This document shows, in pieces, positions 29,375 through 37,295 of a stretch of 39,817 bases of DNA (positions within the stretch are counted from its first letter, which is position 1; each line of letters begins with the position of its first letter). The DNA is from Prevotella sp. (GTDB taxonomy: Bacteria > Bacteroidota > Bacteroidia > Bacteroidales > Bacteroidaceae): assembly GCA_017458125.1 (NCBI GenBank), contig JAFTGB010000071.1, forward strand, positions 1 through 39,817. The letters run 5' to 3'. Under the pieces are notes generated by a model. That model saw nothing but the letters and a program-made list of their open reading frames with translations. It made no database searches and was not told where the DNA came from. The position numbers and the translations under genes were made by a program.

Positions 29375-31534
29375 ATGAAAACTTATCAGACAAACGAGAT
29401 TAAGAACATTGCACTGCTTGGCAGTGCGGGTAGCGGCAAGACTACTCTTGCCGAAGCAATGGTTTACGAGGCTGGCATCATCAAGCGCCGCGGCACCGTA
29501 GAGGGTAAGAACACCATGAGCGACTACTTCCCTGTCGAGCAGGAGTATGGCTATTCGGTGTTCTCTACTGTTTTTCATGTAGAGTGGAACAACAAGAAGC
29601 TCAACATCATCGACTGCCCGGGTAGTGATGACTTCGTAGGTGGTGCCATCACCGCCCTCAATGTCACCGACCAGGCTGTGCTGCTCGTCAATGGTCAGTA
29701 TGGCCCCGAGGTAGGCACGATGAATGCTTTCCGCAATACTGAGAAGCTGAAGAAGCCCGTTATCTTCCTCGTTAACCAGCTTGATCGCGACAACTGTGAC
29801 TATGACCAGATACTGAGTCAGCTGAAGGAAGTGTACGGCAACAACTGCGTTCCCGTGCAATATCCTATCGCAACAGGCAACGGCTTCAACAGCGTCATCG
29901 ACGTGCTGCTGATGAAGAAATACTCATGGAAGCCTGAAGGAGGAGCACCCATTATTGAGGACATTCCCGCTGACCAGATAGAAAAGGCTAAGGAGTGGAA
30001 GGCTGCTCTCGTTGAGGCTGCCGCTGCCGGTGACGACACGCTGATGGAGAAGTTCTTCGAGAGCGAAGACCTGACTGAAGACGAGATGCGCGAGGGTATC
30101 CGCAAGGGTCTTGTTACCCGCAGTATCTTCCCCGTATTCTGCGTTTGTGCCGGTCGTGATATGGGTGTTCGCCGTCTGATGGAGTTCCTCGGCAACGTCG
30201 TACCGTTCGTCAGCGAGATGCCCGTCATCAAGAATGCTGCCGGCAAGGAGGTTCCTGCCGATGCCAGTGCTCCCACATCGCTCTACTTCTTCAAGACAGG
30301 TGTTGAACCCCACATCGGTGAGGTACAGTACTTCAAGGTGATGAGTGGTGTCGTGAAGAGTGGTGACGACCTGACCAATGCCGACCGTGGCTCCAAGGAG
30401 CGCATGGGTACGCTCTATGCCTGCGCTGGTGCCAACCGTATCCAGGTTGACGAGCTGAGGGCTGGTGACATCGGCTGCACCGTGAAGCTGAAGGATGTCA
30501 AGACAGGCAATACACTGAACGCCAAGGATGTCGACAACAAGTTCGACTTCATCAAATATCCTAACTCTAAGTTCTCTCGTGCTATCAAGGCCGTCAACGA
30601 GGCCGAGACCGAGAAGATGATGGCAGCCCTGCAGAAGATGCGCCAGGAAGATCCTACATGGGTGGTTGAGCAGTCTAAGGAACTCCGTCAGATCATCGTT
30701 CACGGACAGGGTGAGTTCCACCTGCGTACCTTGAAGTGGCGCATGGAGAACAACGAGAAGATTCAGATTAACTACGAGGAGCCCAAGATTCCTTATCGTG
30801 AGACCATCACCAAGATGGCCCGTGCCGACTATCGTCATAAGAAGCAGTCGGGTGGTGCCGGTCAGTTCGGTGAGGTACACCTGATTGTCGAGCCCTACAC
30901 CGACGGCATGCCCGATCCGACGTCGTTCACCATCAACGGTCAGGAGTTCAAGATGAACATCAAGTCGAAGGAAGAGAAAGACCTGGAGTGGGGCGGCAAG
31001 CTCGTCTTCATCAACTCGGTCGTCGGCGGTGCCATCGATATGCGTTTCATGCCCGCTATTCTGAAGGGTGTCATGGAGCGTATGGAGCAGGGCCCGCTCA
31101 CTGGCTCTTATGCCCGCGACGTGCGTGTCATTGTCTACGACGGCAAGATGCACCCCGTTGACTCCAACGAGCTGTCGTTCATGCTGGCAGCCCGCAACGC
31201 CTTCAGTGCCGCCTTCAAGGAAGCCGGTCCTAAGGTGCTGGAGCCTATCTACGACCTCGAGGTGCTCGTTCCCGCCGACTACATGGGTGACGTCATGTCC
31301 GACCTGCAGGGTCGCCGCGCCATCATCATGGGCATGGACAGCGAGGCTGGCTATCAGAAGCTCAGCGCCAAGATTCCTTTGAAGGAGCTGGCCAGCTACT
31401 CTATCGCTCTGAGCTCGCTCACCGGCGGCCGTGCATCGTTCACCACATCGTTCTCCAGCTACGAGCTTGTGCCGAACGACATCCAGCAGGCACTCATCAA
31501 GCAGCACGAGGAAGAAATGAAGGACGAAGACTGA
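29375..31534 (+). CDS. fusA2: Elongation factor G paralogue (EF-G2 type)
   Basis: A 719-residue translational GTPase homologue with the full EF-G domain order. The P-loop is GSAGSGKTTL (16-25) instead of AHIDAGKTT. The G3 motif is DCPGSDDF (80-87) instead of DTPGHVDF, so the catalytic His is Ser84. The switch I RGIT is replaced by YGYSVF, and G4 is NQLD instead of NKMD. Domains III-V are intact (IQINYEEPKIPYRETI, QSGGAGQFGEVHL, ARNAFSAAFKEAGPKVLEPI, GRRAIIMGMDSEAGYQ). In Bacteroides thetaiotaomicron an EF-G2 without GTPase activity is reported as important during carbon limitation; this gene has the same type of active-site loss. Codon usage looks like that of a highly expressed gene. It is monocistronic, with a terminator-like hairpin downstream. 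Confidence 0.88.
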   Translation: MKTYQTNEIKNIALLGSAGSGKTTLAEAMVYEAGIIKRRGTVEGKNTMSDYFPVEQEYGYSVFSTVFHVEWNNKKLNIIDCPGSDDFVGGAITALNVTDQAVLLVNGQYGPEVGTMNAFRNTEKLKKPVIFLVNQLDRDNCDYDQILSQLKEVYGNNCVPVQYPIATGNGFNSVIDVLLMKKYSWKPEGGAPIIEDIPADQIEKAKEWKAALVEAAAAGDDTLMEKFFESEDLTEDEMREGIRKGLVTRSIFPVFCVCAGRDMGVRRLMEFLGNVVPFVSEMPVIKNAAGKEVPADASAPTSLYFFKTGVEPHIGEVQYFKVMSGVVKSGDDLTNADRGSKERMGTLYACAGANRIQVDELRAGDIGCTVKLKDVKTGNTLNAKDVDNKFDFIKYPNSKFSRAIKAVNEAETEKMMAALQKMRQEDPTWVVEQSKELRQIIVHGQGEFHLRTLKWRMENNEKIQINYEEPKIPYRETITKMARADYRHKKQSGGAGQFGEVHLIVEPYTDGMPDPTSFTINGQEFKMNIKSKEEKDLEWGGKLVFINSVVGGAIDMRFMPAILKGVMERMEQGPLTGSYARDVRVIVYDGKMHPVDSNELSFMLAARNAFSAAFKEAGPKVLEPIYDLEVLVPADYMGDVMSDLQGRRAIIMGMDSEAGYQKLSAKIPLKELASYSIALSSLTGGRASFTTSFSSYELVPNDIQQALIKQHEEEMKDED

Positions 31535-31562
31535 TTCAGTCCCCTTCCCCCTATACACGACA

Positions 31563-31591
31563 CCGCCCCGACCTCATACAGGCCGGGGCGG
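31563..31591 (+). terminator. GC-rich hairpin after the EF-G gene
   Basis: CCGCCCCG pairs with CGGGGCGG, extended inward by CCT/AGG after one mismatch, 29 bases past the stop codon. No strong T-run follows. It also lies at the 3' end of the convergent DUF5675 gene and may serve both. Confidence 0.65.
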
Positions 31592-31606
31592 ATTGTTGAG
31601 AGCTGT

Positions 31607-32065
31607 TTATCGGACAGTCAGCCATACGGCCTCGCCGTTGTCTTTGGCTTCGACTATCTTCTGTTTCAGACTGCGGACACAGGTGCGGCTGTCAACCAGC
31701 TGACCTACAAGTTTGTTCTTGCCTACGAGGATGCAACCCTCAGTATCCTTGACAGTGTTGCCTGCATGGATGCGGATGCCCTGCCACTTGCGGTTGAACT
31801 CTGCGTCGCCCAGCAGGATGGGAAGCCATTGCTTGAACTTCGGTGAGTATGTGATAACCACTGCGTAACGACCTTCGGGGATGGCCGAGCGGCCTTTCAC
31901 CTTGTAGGCACCGTTGGCATAGTCGCGCCATGTGGGTTCGAGGGTGTCGCAGAAATACTTGTCCTCAATGCCGGATGAATACTCGTCGGCAATCTGTTCC
32001 CGGATGTAAAGATGACCTATCGTGTAGGTCTTGCGTTTTGCTATACGTTCTAATATCAGTTCCAT
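31607..32065 (-). CDS. DUF5675-family protein
   Basis: A 152-residue protein that I recognise as the DUF5675 type found in Bacteroidetes mobile and phage-like contexts. Its biochemical function is not established. Conserved-looking segments are YFCDTLEPTWRDY, SAIPEGRYAVVITYSPKF, IRIHAGNTVKDTEGCILVG (a compact H...C-containing core recalling cell-wall hydrolase or transpeptidase folds) and SRTCVRSLKQKI. The H-x15-C arrangement is suggestive only. The start MELILERI is chosen because it lies one base after the upstream stop; the longer reading from 32101 overlaps that gene. It is last in the operon with the primase-like gene. Confidence 0.72.
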   Translation of the reverse strand: MELILERIAKRKTYTIGHLYIREQIADEYSSGIEDKYFCDTLEPTWRDYANGAYKVKGRSAIPEGRYAVVITYSPKFKQWLPILLGDAEFNRKWQGIRIHAGNTVKDTEGCILVGKNKLVGQLVDSRTCVRSLKQKIVEAKDNGEAVWLTVR

Positions 32066-32066
32066 G

Positions 32067-34412
32067 TTATTTCTGTTTTTTGATTTTCGAAAAACTGTCA
32101 TCTGTCATCTGTAAGAGGTAGCCGCGATGTACCCACTGCGAGAGCATGTTTCGGGTACCGCGAGTGTCCATGCCATTGGCCTGTCGGATAAGGTCTGCAT
32201 CATGTACTGTAAACTCGTCGGGCAGCAGTTTTAGCAGGTTGCGAGGACCACGACGGCCTGTCTGCTCGTCGGCACTACGGTTAGCATTCTCGATAGCCTC
32301 GCCAAAGAATGTCATTTTACAATGCATGTCATATAGCAGGCTCCAACGGACAAATTCTTCAATCTCCTTCGACCATTTGTAGTCGTTGCAGATGTAGAGC
32401 ACACAAGCCTTCAGATAAGCTATCACGTTGGCTCGGAACGAGAGATTCTCATAGACTCTCGACTGCGACAGCCGGGCAAACTCGGCGCACTCATCCTTCA
32501 ACTTCTTTGCCAGACGGAATGCCTGCTGACAGTCTATCACGCCCGATGCCCGGCAGAGGCGGTCGATGAATGGGCGAAGCTCTTCGTCGAAGGCGGCATC
32601 GTAAGTGCCATACACGGGCATGTCGGCTCCGATTTCGCGCTCCGGGATGGTGCAGAAGTTGATACGACTGATAGGGCCATCGGTCAAAACCCGTGCGAAA
32701 TAGCGCTGCCCTTTTTGGATGGTCGTTGCTGCATTCCAATTGAATCGGATGCACACTTTTTCCGTGACCGATTGCGTACCTACACGCGTCTGACCGTAAC
32801 GGTTGTCGGGGTCGAATGCCAGACACATAATCTGAAACTGCTGCGAGCCGCGGGCCGAACCGCGAAGGGCATCAAACTGGTCGATCTCGTTCATCTTCGT
32901 ATAGAGGAAATGCTCGTCGGCCTCGGCCATGCGCATCACGAAGGCGGGGTTGGTCATGTCGGGGTCTACCTCTTGGATAACAAGACCTTCAGGGCGCTGG
33001 CGTTTGTCTTTATTAGAGCCCTTAGAGTTCACCTCCTTCTTCCAGTCGGCCTCTCGTTTCAGGTTCTCAGCATCACGCTTGCGGATATCAGCCATGATGT
33101 GGTTGATGGGTTGCGAGATACAATCCTTACCGGCTCCCGTTCCAGCCATCAGCACGTTCATGAACGTGGCCTCGTGCATCACATTGTCGATATACGGGAA
33201 GCGCACCTTCCACAGATGGGCACCCAGCGAGGGAAAGATGGCATGAGCCACAGCAGGCTTATAGACATCGGGGGTTCTTGAAACTAGCAGCTGTACCACT
33301 TTCGGCAGTTTCTTCGGCATCTCTGGTGGCAAGGCAGGCTCAGTGGTCATAGATGTTGAATGACCATTTGTTGCCACTTGATTGTCTGCTGGCTCTGCTT
33401 TTATCATCTTCAGGCTTTTGGCCAAAACTTTGCGCTGGAACTGTGACATCTTCTGACTAGGGTCGTAGTACTTCGAGTAGAAGTCGTCCACCAGCGTCTG
33501 AATATTCTTGTCCTGCCAGTTCTGCGCCATACGTACCTGCAACACACCCATCAACTCCGACTTCTTCAACAACTGGGTAGCCCCTACAGAGAGGATGCTT
33601 TTCAGAGCCTCATGTCTATGACCTTCCACGATGAGCACATCGGCAGTCAACTCAGCCTCCTTCATGCAAGCATCAAAGATATATAAGGTGCGCGCATCAG
33701 CCTCAACGATGTCTTCTGAAATGCTTACGGCAACAGTAGGGGTAGCGTTGGCTTCAGGCTTAACCAAAGGCCTTCCATCTACATCAAGCCCTCTTTGCAG
33801 ATAGGCCTCTCGGCGCTCCTCCAACTCTTCGCCCTCAATGGGCTCCAGCCAATGCTCTGAGCGGAATGTTTCTTGGTCGATACCCGTTACATAGATATAC
33901 CTTTCGGGTGTGAAGCATGATGCATCAAGCAACTCGTTGGCATCGAATCCTAACTCCTCGCAGAAAGCACGCTGTGCTTCTTCGATGGTCATACCTTTAG
34001 GAATGCGGATATAGATGTGGCCTTTGCCACGAGCCGAATAAGCCTCACGCAGCACCATATCGTACCACTCCGACATCTCGTCCTTGTTCACCTCCAAGGC
34101 TTTCTCGAAGGCCTGACGCACCAGTTTGGGATTGTCGATATCCACACATGTCATAAAGGTGAAAGCCTCGGGGATAATGCTGTCCTGCGACCGATGGTTG
34201 TCCTTGAAAGTCGTGTAGTGAGGGCAGATGAATGGCAGCCAGTCTTTCTTCTCTTCCTTACCGGCACGGATGTCTGCGACATCGCGGCGGAGCCACTCCT
34301 GGCGGAGCAGCTCGTCAAGCTGCTCCCCAGTTTGGGTCTCTGCATACCCCCGATTATTCTTCTGTTTGTCAGAGAAATGCTTGGTGTTCAGTGCTATCAG
34401 TCGATTTACCAT
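32067..34412 (-). CDS. Primase-like / DUF3987-type large ATPase protein
   Basis: A 781-residue protein. The N-terminal ~200 residues resemble the archaeo-eukaryotic primase-like (BT4734/VirE-N type) domain, with FICPHYTTFKDN, TFMTCVDIDNP (hydrophobic-D-hydrophobic-D) and GKGHIYIRIPKG. After a linker, the C-terminal half (about 360-780) is DUF3987-like with a Walker A variant in LMAGTGAGKDC near residue 424. Primase-ATPase proteins of this kind occur in Bacteroidetes as parts of integrated elements and near defence or capsule loci; the role of this one is unknown. The last codons include two GATGACA heptads, read as Q-M-T-D-D-S. It overlaps the stop of the preceding small gene by seven bases. 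Confidence 0.75.
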   Translation of the reverse strand: MVNRLIALNTKHFSDKQKNNRGYAETQTGEQLDELLRQEWLRRDVADIRAGKEEKKDWLPFICPHYTTFKDNHRSQDSIIPEAFTFMTCVDIDNPKLVRQAFEKALEVNKDEMSEWYDMVLREAYSARGKGHIYIRIPKGMTIEEAQRAFCEELGFDANELLDASCFTPERYIYVTGIDQETFRSEHWLEPIEGEELEERREAYLQRGLDVDGRPLVKPEANATPTVAVSISEDIVEADARTLYIFDACMKEAELTADVLIVEGHRHEALKSILSVGATQLLKKSELMGVLQVRMAQNWQDKNIQTLVDDFYSKYYDPSQKMSQFQRKVLAKSLKMIKAEPADNQVATNGHSTSMTTEPALPPEMPKKLPKVVQLLVSRTPDVYKPAVAHAIFPSLGAHLWKVRFPYIDNVMHEATFMNVLMAGTGAGKDCISQPINHIMADIRKRDAENLKREADWKKEVNSKGSNKDKRQRPEGLVIQEVDPDMTNPAFVMRMAEADEHFLYTKMNEIDQFDALRGSARGSQQFQIMCLAFDPDNRYGQTRVGTQSVTEKVCIRFNWNAATTIQKGQRYFARVLTDGPISRINFCTIPEREIGADMPVYGTYDAAFDEELRPFIDRLCRASGVIDCQQAFRLAKKLKDECAEFARLSQSRVYENLSFRANVIAYLKACVLYICNDYKWSKEIEEFVRWSLLYDMHCKMTFFGEAIENANRSADEQTGRRGPRNLLKLLPDEFTVHDADLIRQANGMDTRGTRNMLSQWVHRGYLLQMTDDSFSKIKKQK

Positions 34413-34840
34413 ACTGTTTCCTCCTTTCTTGAGTTAAAATAGGCCATGATCTCCTCCGACTCCTGATAGAAGAGGCTCTTCATCAACGAGAGAGGGTAGC
34501 GGCGGGGGAATCTGAACTCCACCTTCAGGCAGCCACGCTGTCCGTGGTTCATCTCGCGAGTACGCTTCACATCAGCATGGGCAGTCTGGAAAAGCGTCTC
34601 ATACTTAGGACCGTTCAGTCCGTCGCGGAACCGCTTCACCACCGTGCGGCCCTCGTCCACCACTGTCACCCCGGCGCGGTAGCGTACTATCGGCTTGCCA
34701 TCGGCAGTTACGGGAGCCTTGTCCCCCTCCCATGAGCATGGGTAGATGTTGATGTCGCCGTTGTTCATGAATGTTGTCTGCGTGTCCATCTGGACGTCGT
34801 GCAGAATCTGCTGCTTGTAACTGTTGTTTACTGTTTCCAT
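34406..34840 (-). CDS. Uncharacterised small protein in the primase operon
   Basis: About 144 residues from METVNNSYKQQILHD. I do not recognise a family. It has no signal peptide or membrane segment. The sequence is mixed alpha/beta and basic in its second half (KVEFRFPRRYPLSLMKSLFYQ), with a recurrent-looking GDINIYPCSWEGDKAPV core. An alternative start (MARKGRL, 34876) adds 12 residues but lies against a strong inverted repeat at 34878-34904; the shorter form is preferred. It sits between DUF3127 and the primase-like gene and overlaps the latter, so it may be an accessory DNA-binding or replication subunit. That role is inferred from position only. Confidence 0.65.
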   Translation of the reverse strand: METVNNSYKQQILHDVQMDTQTTFMNNGDINIYPCSWEGDKAPVTADGKPIVRYRAGVTVVDEGRTVVKRFRDGLNGPKYETLFQTAHADVKRTREMNHGQRGCLKVEFRFPRRYPLSLMKSLFYQESEEIMAYFNSRKEETVW

Positions 34841-34877
34841 GTTTTGAGTTGACTTTAATCGACCTTTTCTCGCCATG

Positions 34878-34904
34878 CCAAAGTTCAAACAAGTTTGACT
34901 TTGG
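34878..34904 (-). promoter_or_regulatory. Inverted repeat in the leader of the small primase-operon gene
   Basis: CCAAAGTTCAAAC pairs with GTTTGACTTTGG with one bulged base around an AA loop. It lies 37 bases before the preferred start codon and two bases before the alternative one, so it could hide an initiation site or be an operator. Confidence 0.5.
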
Positions 34905-35001
34905 TCATTTGGCTTATCGAAAAGGTTGTTTGCGAGAAGAAGGTTGGAATCTTTGCGCATTTACCCGGGAACATCCTCCTCACTTCAACCCAAAGTTTAA
35001 C

Positions 35002-35283
35002 TTATCTGTTTATTTTAATAATGTCCGTGGCTACGATGTCTTGAAAAACTTCACCATTGTACTCGCGGGTAGAGAACCGAAGGGTCGTGATGACCACATC
35101 GCCTTCGTAGAACTGGCATCCGGCAAGGTTGCCGAGGACCGCCACAAGATAAGAGTTTTCATACTTGCCGCCAATCTCCTGAAGCACCAGGTTTCGCTTG
35201 GCCATCTGACCGTTGTCGGCCTTCTCACTCTTCACGTAGAACTGCTCACTGCAGCTCTTCACTTTCATGATGTTTGCTTGCAT
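35002..35283 (-). CDS. DUF3127-like OB-fold protein
   Basis: A 93-residue protein resembling the DUF3127 family of Bacteroidetes, which I regard as single-strand-binding-like OB-fold proteins often found in mobile elements. Visible family-like segments are KRNLVLQEIGGKYENSYLVAVLGN, YEGDVVITTLRFSTREYNG and QDIVATDIIKIN. The first ATG is chosen because an A-rich stretch with AAGGAAAG precedes it; the next Met (MKVKSCSEQ) five residues in is possible. It heads the operon, behind a perfect -33/-7 promoter covered by an inverted repeat. A replication role together with the primase-like gene is plausible. Confidence 0.72.
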   Translation of the reverse strand: MQANIMKVKSCSEQFYVKSEKADNGQMAKRNLVLQEIGGKYENSYLVAVLGNLAGCQFYEGDVVITTLRFSTREYNGEVFQDIVATDIIKINR

Positions 35284-35375
35284 TTTTTTTCTTTCCTTTT
35301 TTGTTAATACTTTTGTTGCTTCTTGGAACTCATCCGAACGGGGTTTATAGAGCCCGTGGCTTCTTGTTCACGATG

Positions 35376-35411
35376 CAAAGATAGGGCACTTCGTCAAGAT
35401 GACAAAGTGCC
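35376..35411 (-). promoter_or_regulatory. Promoter and operator-like palindrome of the DUF3127-primase operon
   Basis: On the minus strand TTTG (35406-35403), a 19-base spacer, then TATCTTTG (35383-35376), an exact Bacteroidetes promoter. An inverted repeat with 11-base arms (GGCACTTCGTC / GACAAAGTGCC, one mismatch, 5-base centre) spans 35385-35411, covering the -33 box and spacer. Repression by an unknown regulator is the simple reading. Confidence 0.68.
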
Positions 35412-35499
35412 TAAAACGATTCAGAATAAGCTTTGCTATTCTGTTTTTAATTCAGAAAGAAATATAGGAAGATTATGGCAGAAAAAGCCATGAAATAGA

Positions 35500-37134
35500 T
35501 TAAAAATAACGGCGACGACGTGATTCGCTATATGGTGTGCTCTTGCCAATTCGAAGCCATTCAAGGCTCTTTAGCCTCCACTTCATTGCTTCAACAGAGA
35601 CACCAAATCTTCTACTGAGTGGGCCAAGTACCCTTAAGCAATTCTGCATGGCATAGTGATTGTTTTCATCCCAATATAAGGGAGCCAAGCGATCGCCATA
35701 GGTAGCAGTAAGATAGAAATCGAAGTATTTCTTATACTGCTCTATAACAATCTTTCGAGGCATAAGAATACAAGCAGCAAAGTGATTTGCATGGTGTTCC
35801 AACCAACTGAGTTCGTCGCCTGATACTGGTGTTGTATTGGCTAATGTCGACATTGTTTCGCCAAATGATGTCAGTTTGTTACTTTCAAGCAAATCCTTAT
35901 GCAGAAGATGATGTCCTAACTCGTGGGCTAAGGTAAAGCGCTTTCGGTGTTCGTCATACCGAAGTGAATAGTTAATCGTCACTAAATCTTTGTTTAGTGC
36001 AATGATTCCAAGTTGCTCTGCTGGCAAATCTCCCCATTGCCATGACAGTTCGCAAGAACTTATTATGCGTTCCAGATTTACTGGTAGCAAGTCCCAACTG
36101 GGAAGAGAATCCGTTAGTTCATCAGCCAATTCTTCTATCTCTTCATTAGACATAATAGGTGACTTAAGCAATAAGCCTTCTTTTATCCTAACACCGTCAG
36201 CGGCTAATATCTCTGCCATAGATGATGTCACCATATTATCTCTCCATGACAGCAAAGGATACTCCATGTATCTCTTTCCCATCATCGTTTCAACACCCTG
36301 CTGCTGCCTAACATGGTCTTCAACAGAACGTGGTAATATAAAAGAATCTGCGTTTACGCCAGTGCTAAGATCTATACGCATTAACCCAATGAAATTATCC
36401 CTCGCCACACAGACAACATCATTTTTGAATCCACTGGTTGAGACTACCCACAACTTAACGCCTTGCATTCTGTTGTACTGGCCTATCAAGGAATAAATCT
36501 TATCACGGTCCACAATCCCGTCAAAACATTCGTATGCTACAATATGCGAGGGAGTCTTGGCCTCCTTGAACTTTGTAGTTTGGAAAGTCTCAATAGATAG
36601 TGTTGGCGTTATATTGCCATAGACTGGATGCTCAACTATTACCGAACAAGGCATCTTCTCCGTTTGTTCGTCTACGGTGTCCTTCAAATAATCTTCCAAC
36701 CTATTCTTTAGGGTGAACTCTGGCTCCGTAGGGGTCTCATAACCATCCTCAGAGAAAAATAAATCCTCTATTTCAGATACCAACAACCTCAAAGCGTGTG
36801 TATCGGGCAAAAGGTCAAAATCATTCATTTGTTTTTTTGTAAATGCACTTTTCTCCATACTTGCTTTGATACTTGAAGCAGTATCGCTGGCCTCTAAGGC
36901 TTTAGGGCATAAAGCAACCAACAACTCCGCAAACTTTAATCGGCTTAATGGCTTCTTGACGATTCCTTCGCGTTGGCTTGCAAACAATACAATATCCCAC
37001 AATGCTTTGTTGCCTTTGTCTTTTATCCAGGGGCCTATCCGGTTTTCTATTACAAAAATCCAATAGGGAACCTCTGCAGGCTGGGCAAAGCAACTTGCTT
37101 GTTCTGTAGTTAACTGTATGTTGTCTGTATCCAT
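35500..37134 (-). CDS. ImmA/IrrE-family metalloprotease-domain protein
   Basis: A 544-residue protein. The C-terminal ~200 residues are an ImmA/IrrE (COG2856) zinc peptidase domain: RFTLAHELGHHLLH near residue 400 is the HExxH motif, SWLEHHANHFAACILMPRKIV carries the third-ligand region, and LSRRFGVSVEAMKWRLKSLEWL is the usual terminal helix pair. The N-terminal ~340 residues are unfamiliar, with ALWDIVLFASQREGIVKK early and LWVVSTSGFKNDVVCVARDNF suggesting an alpha/beta domain. Family members cleave repressors of mobile elements or DNA-damage regulators. Placed beside a restriction-modification pair with its own promoter, it might control that system or a resident element. Base composition is AT-rich relative to the left of the window, suggesting transfer. 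Confidence 0.82.
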   Translation of the reverse strand: MDTDNIQLTTEQASCFAQPAEVPYWIFVIENRIGPWIKDKGNKALWDIVLFASQREGIVKKPLSRLKFAELLVALCPKALEASDTASSIKASMEKSAFTKKQMNDFDLLPDTHALRLLVSEIEDLFFSEDGYETPTEPEFTLKNRLEDYLKDTVDEQTEKMPCSVIVEHPVYGNITPTLSIETFQTTKFKEAKTPSHIVAYECFDGIVDRDKIYSLIGQYNRMQGVKLWVVSTSGFKNDVVCVARDNFIGLMRIDLSTGVNADSFILPRSVEDHVRQQQGVETMMGKRYMEYPLLSWRDNMVTSSMAEILAADGVRIKEGLLLKSPIMSNEEIEELADELTDSLPSWDLLPVNLERIISSCELSWQWGDLPAEQLGIIALNKDLVTINYSLRYDEHRKRFTLAHELGHHLLHKDLLESNKLTSFGETMSTLANTTPVSGDELSWLEHHANHFAACILMPRKIVIEQYKKYFDFYLTATYGDRLAPLYWDENNHYAMQNCLRVLGPLSRRFGVSVEAMKWRLKSLEWLRIGKSTPYSESRRRRYF

Positions 37135-37172
37135 ATAATCGTACTGTTCTTTTGAATTAAATTTTTGATGTG

Positions 37173-37212
37173 CAAAGATACGAAAAATCCCACACCTTTT
37201 TGCAGGTATGGG
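37173..37212 (-). promoter_or_regulatory. Promoter -7 box and operator-like palindrome of the ImmA/IrrE gene
   Basis: TATCTTTG (37180-37173, minus strand) is an exact -7 box. Upstream, CCCACACCT and AGGTATGGG (37189-37212, one mismatch, 6-base centre) form an inverted repeat where the -33 box would be. No TTTG is seen there, so an activator or repressor site is likely. Confidence 0.55.
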
Positions 37213-37295
37213 AGAAAAGATGATATTTCAAACTATTTTTAGTAATTTCGCTAAGCCAAATGAAGAATTACGCGCAACTTACTTGTTAGCTAGCA

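Noticed and set aside
29924-31558. Long antisense ORF opposite the EF-G gene (544 codons)
   Set aside because: It is the complement of a strongly conserved gene with biased codon use; its translation shows no family features.
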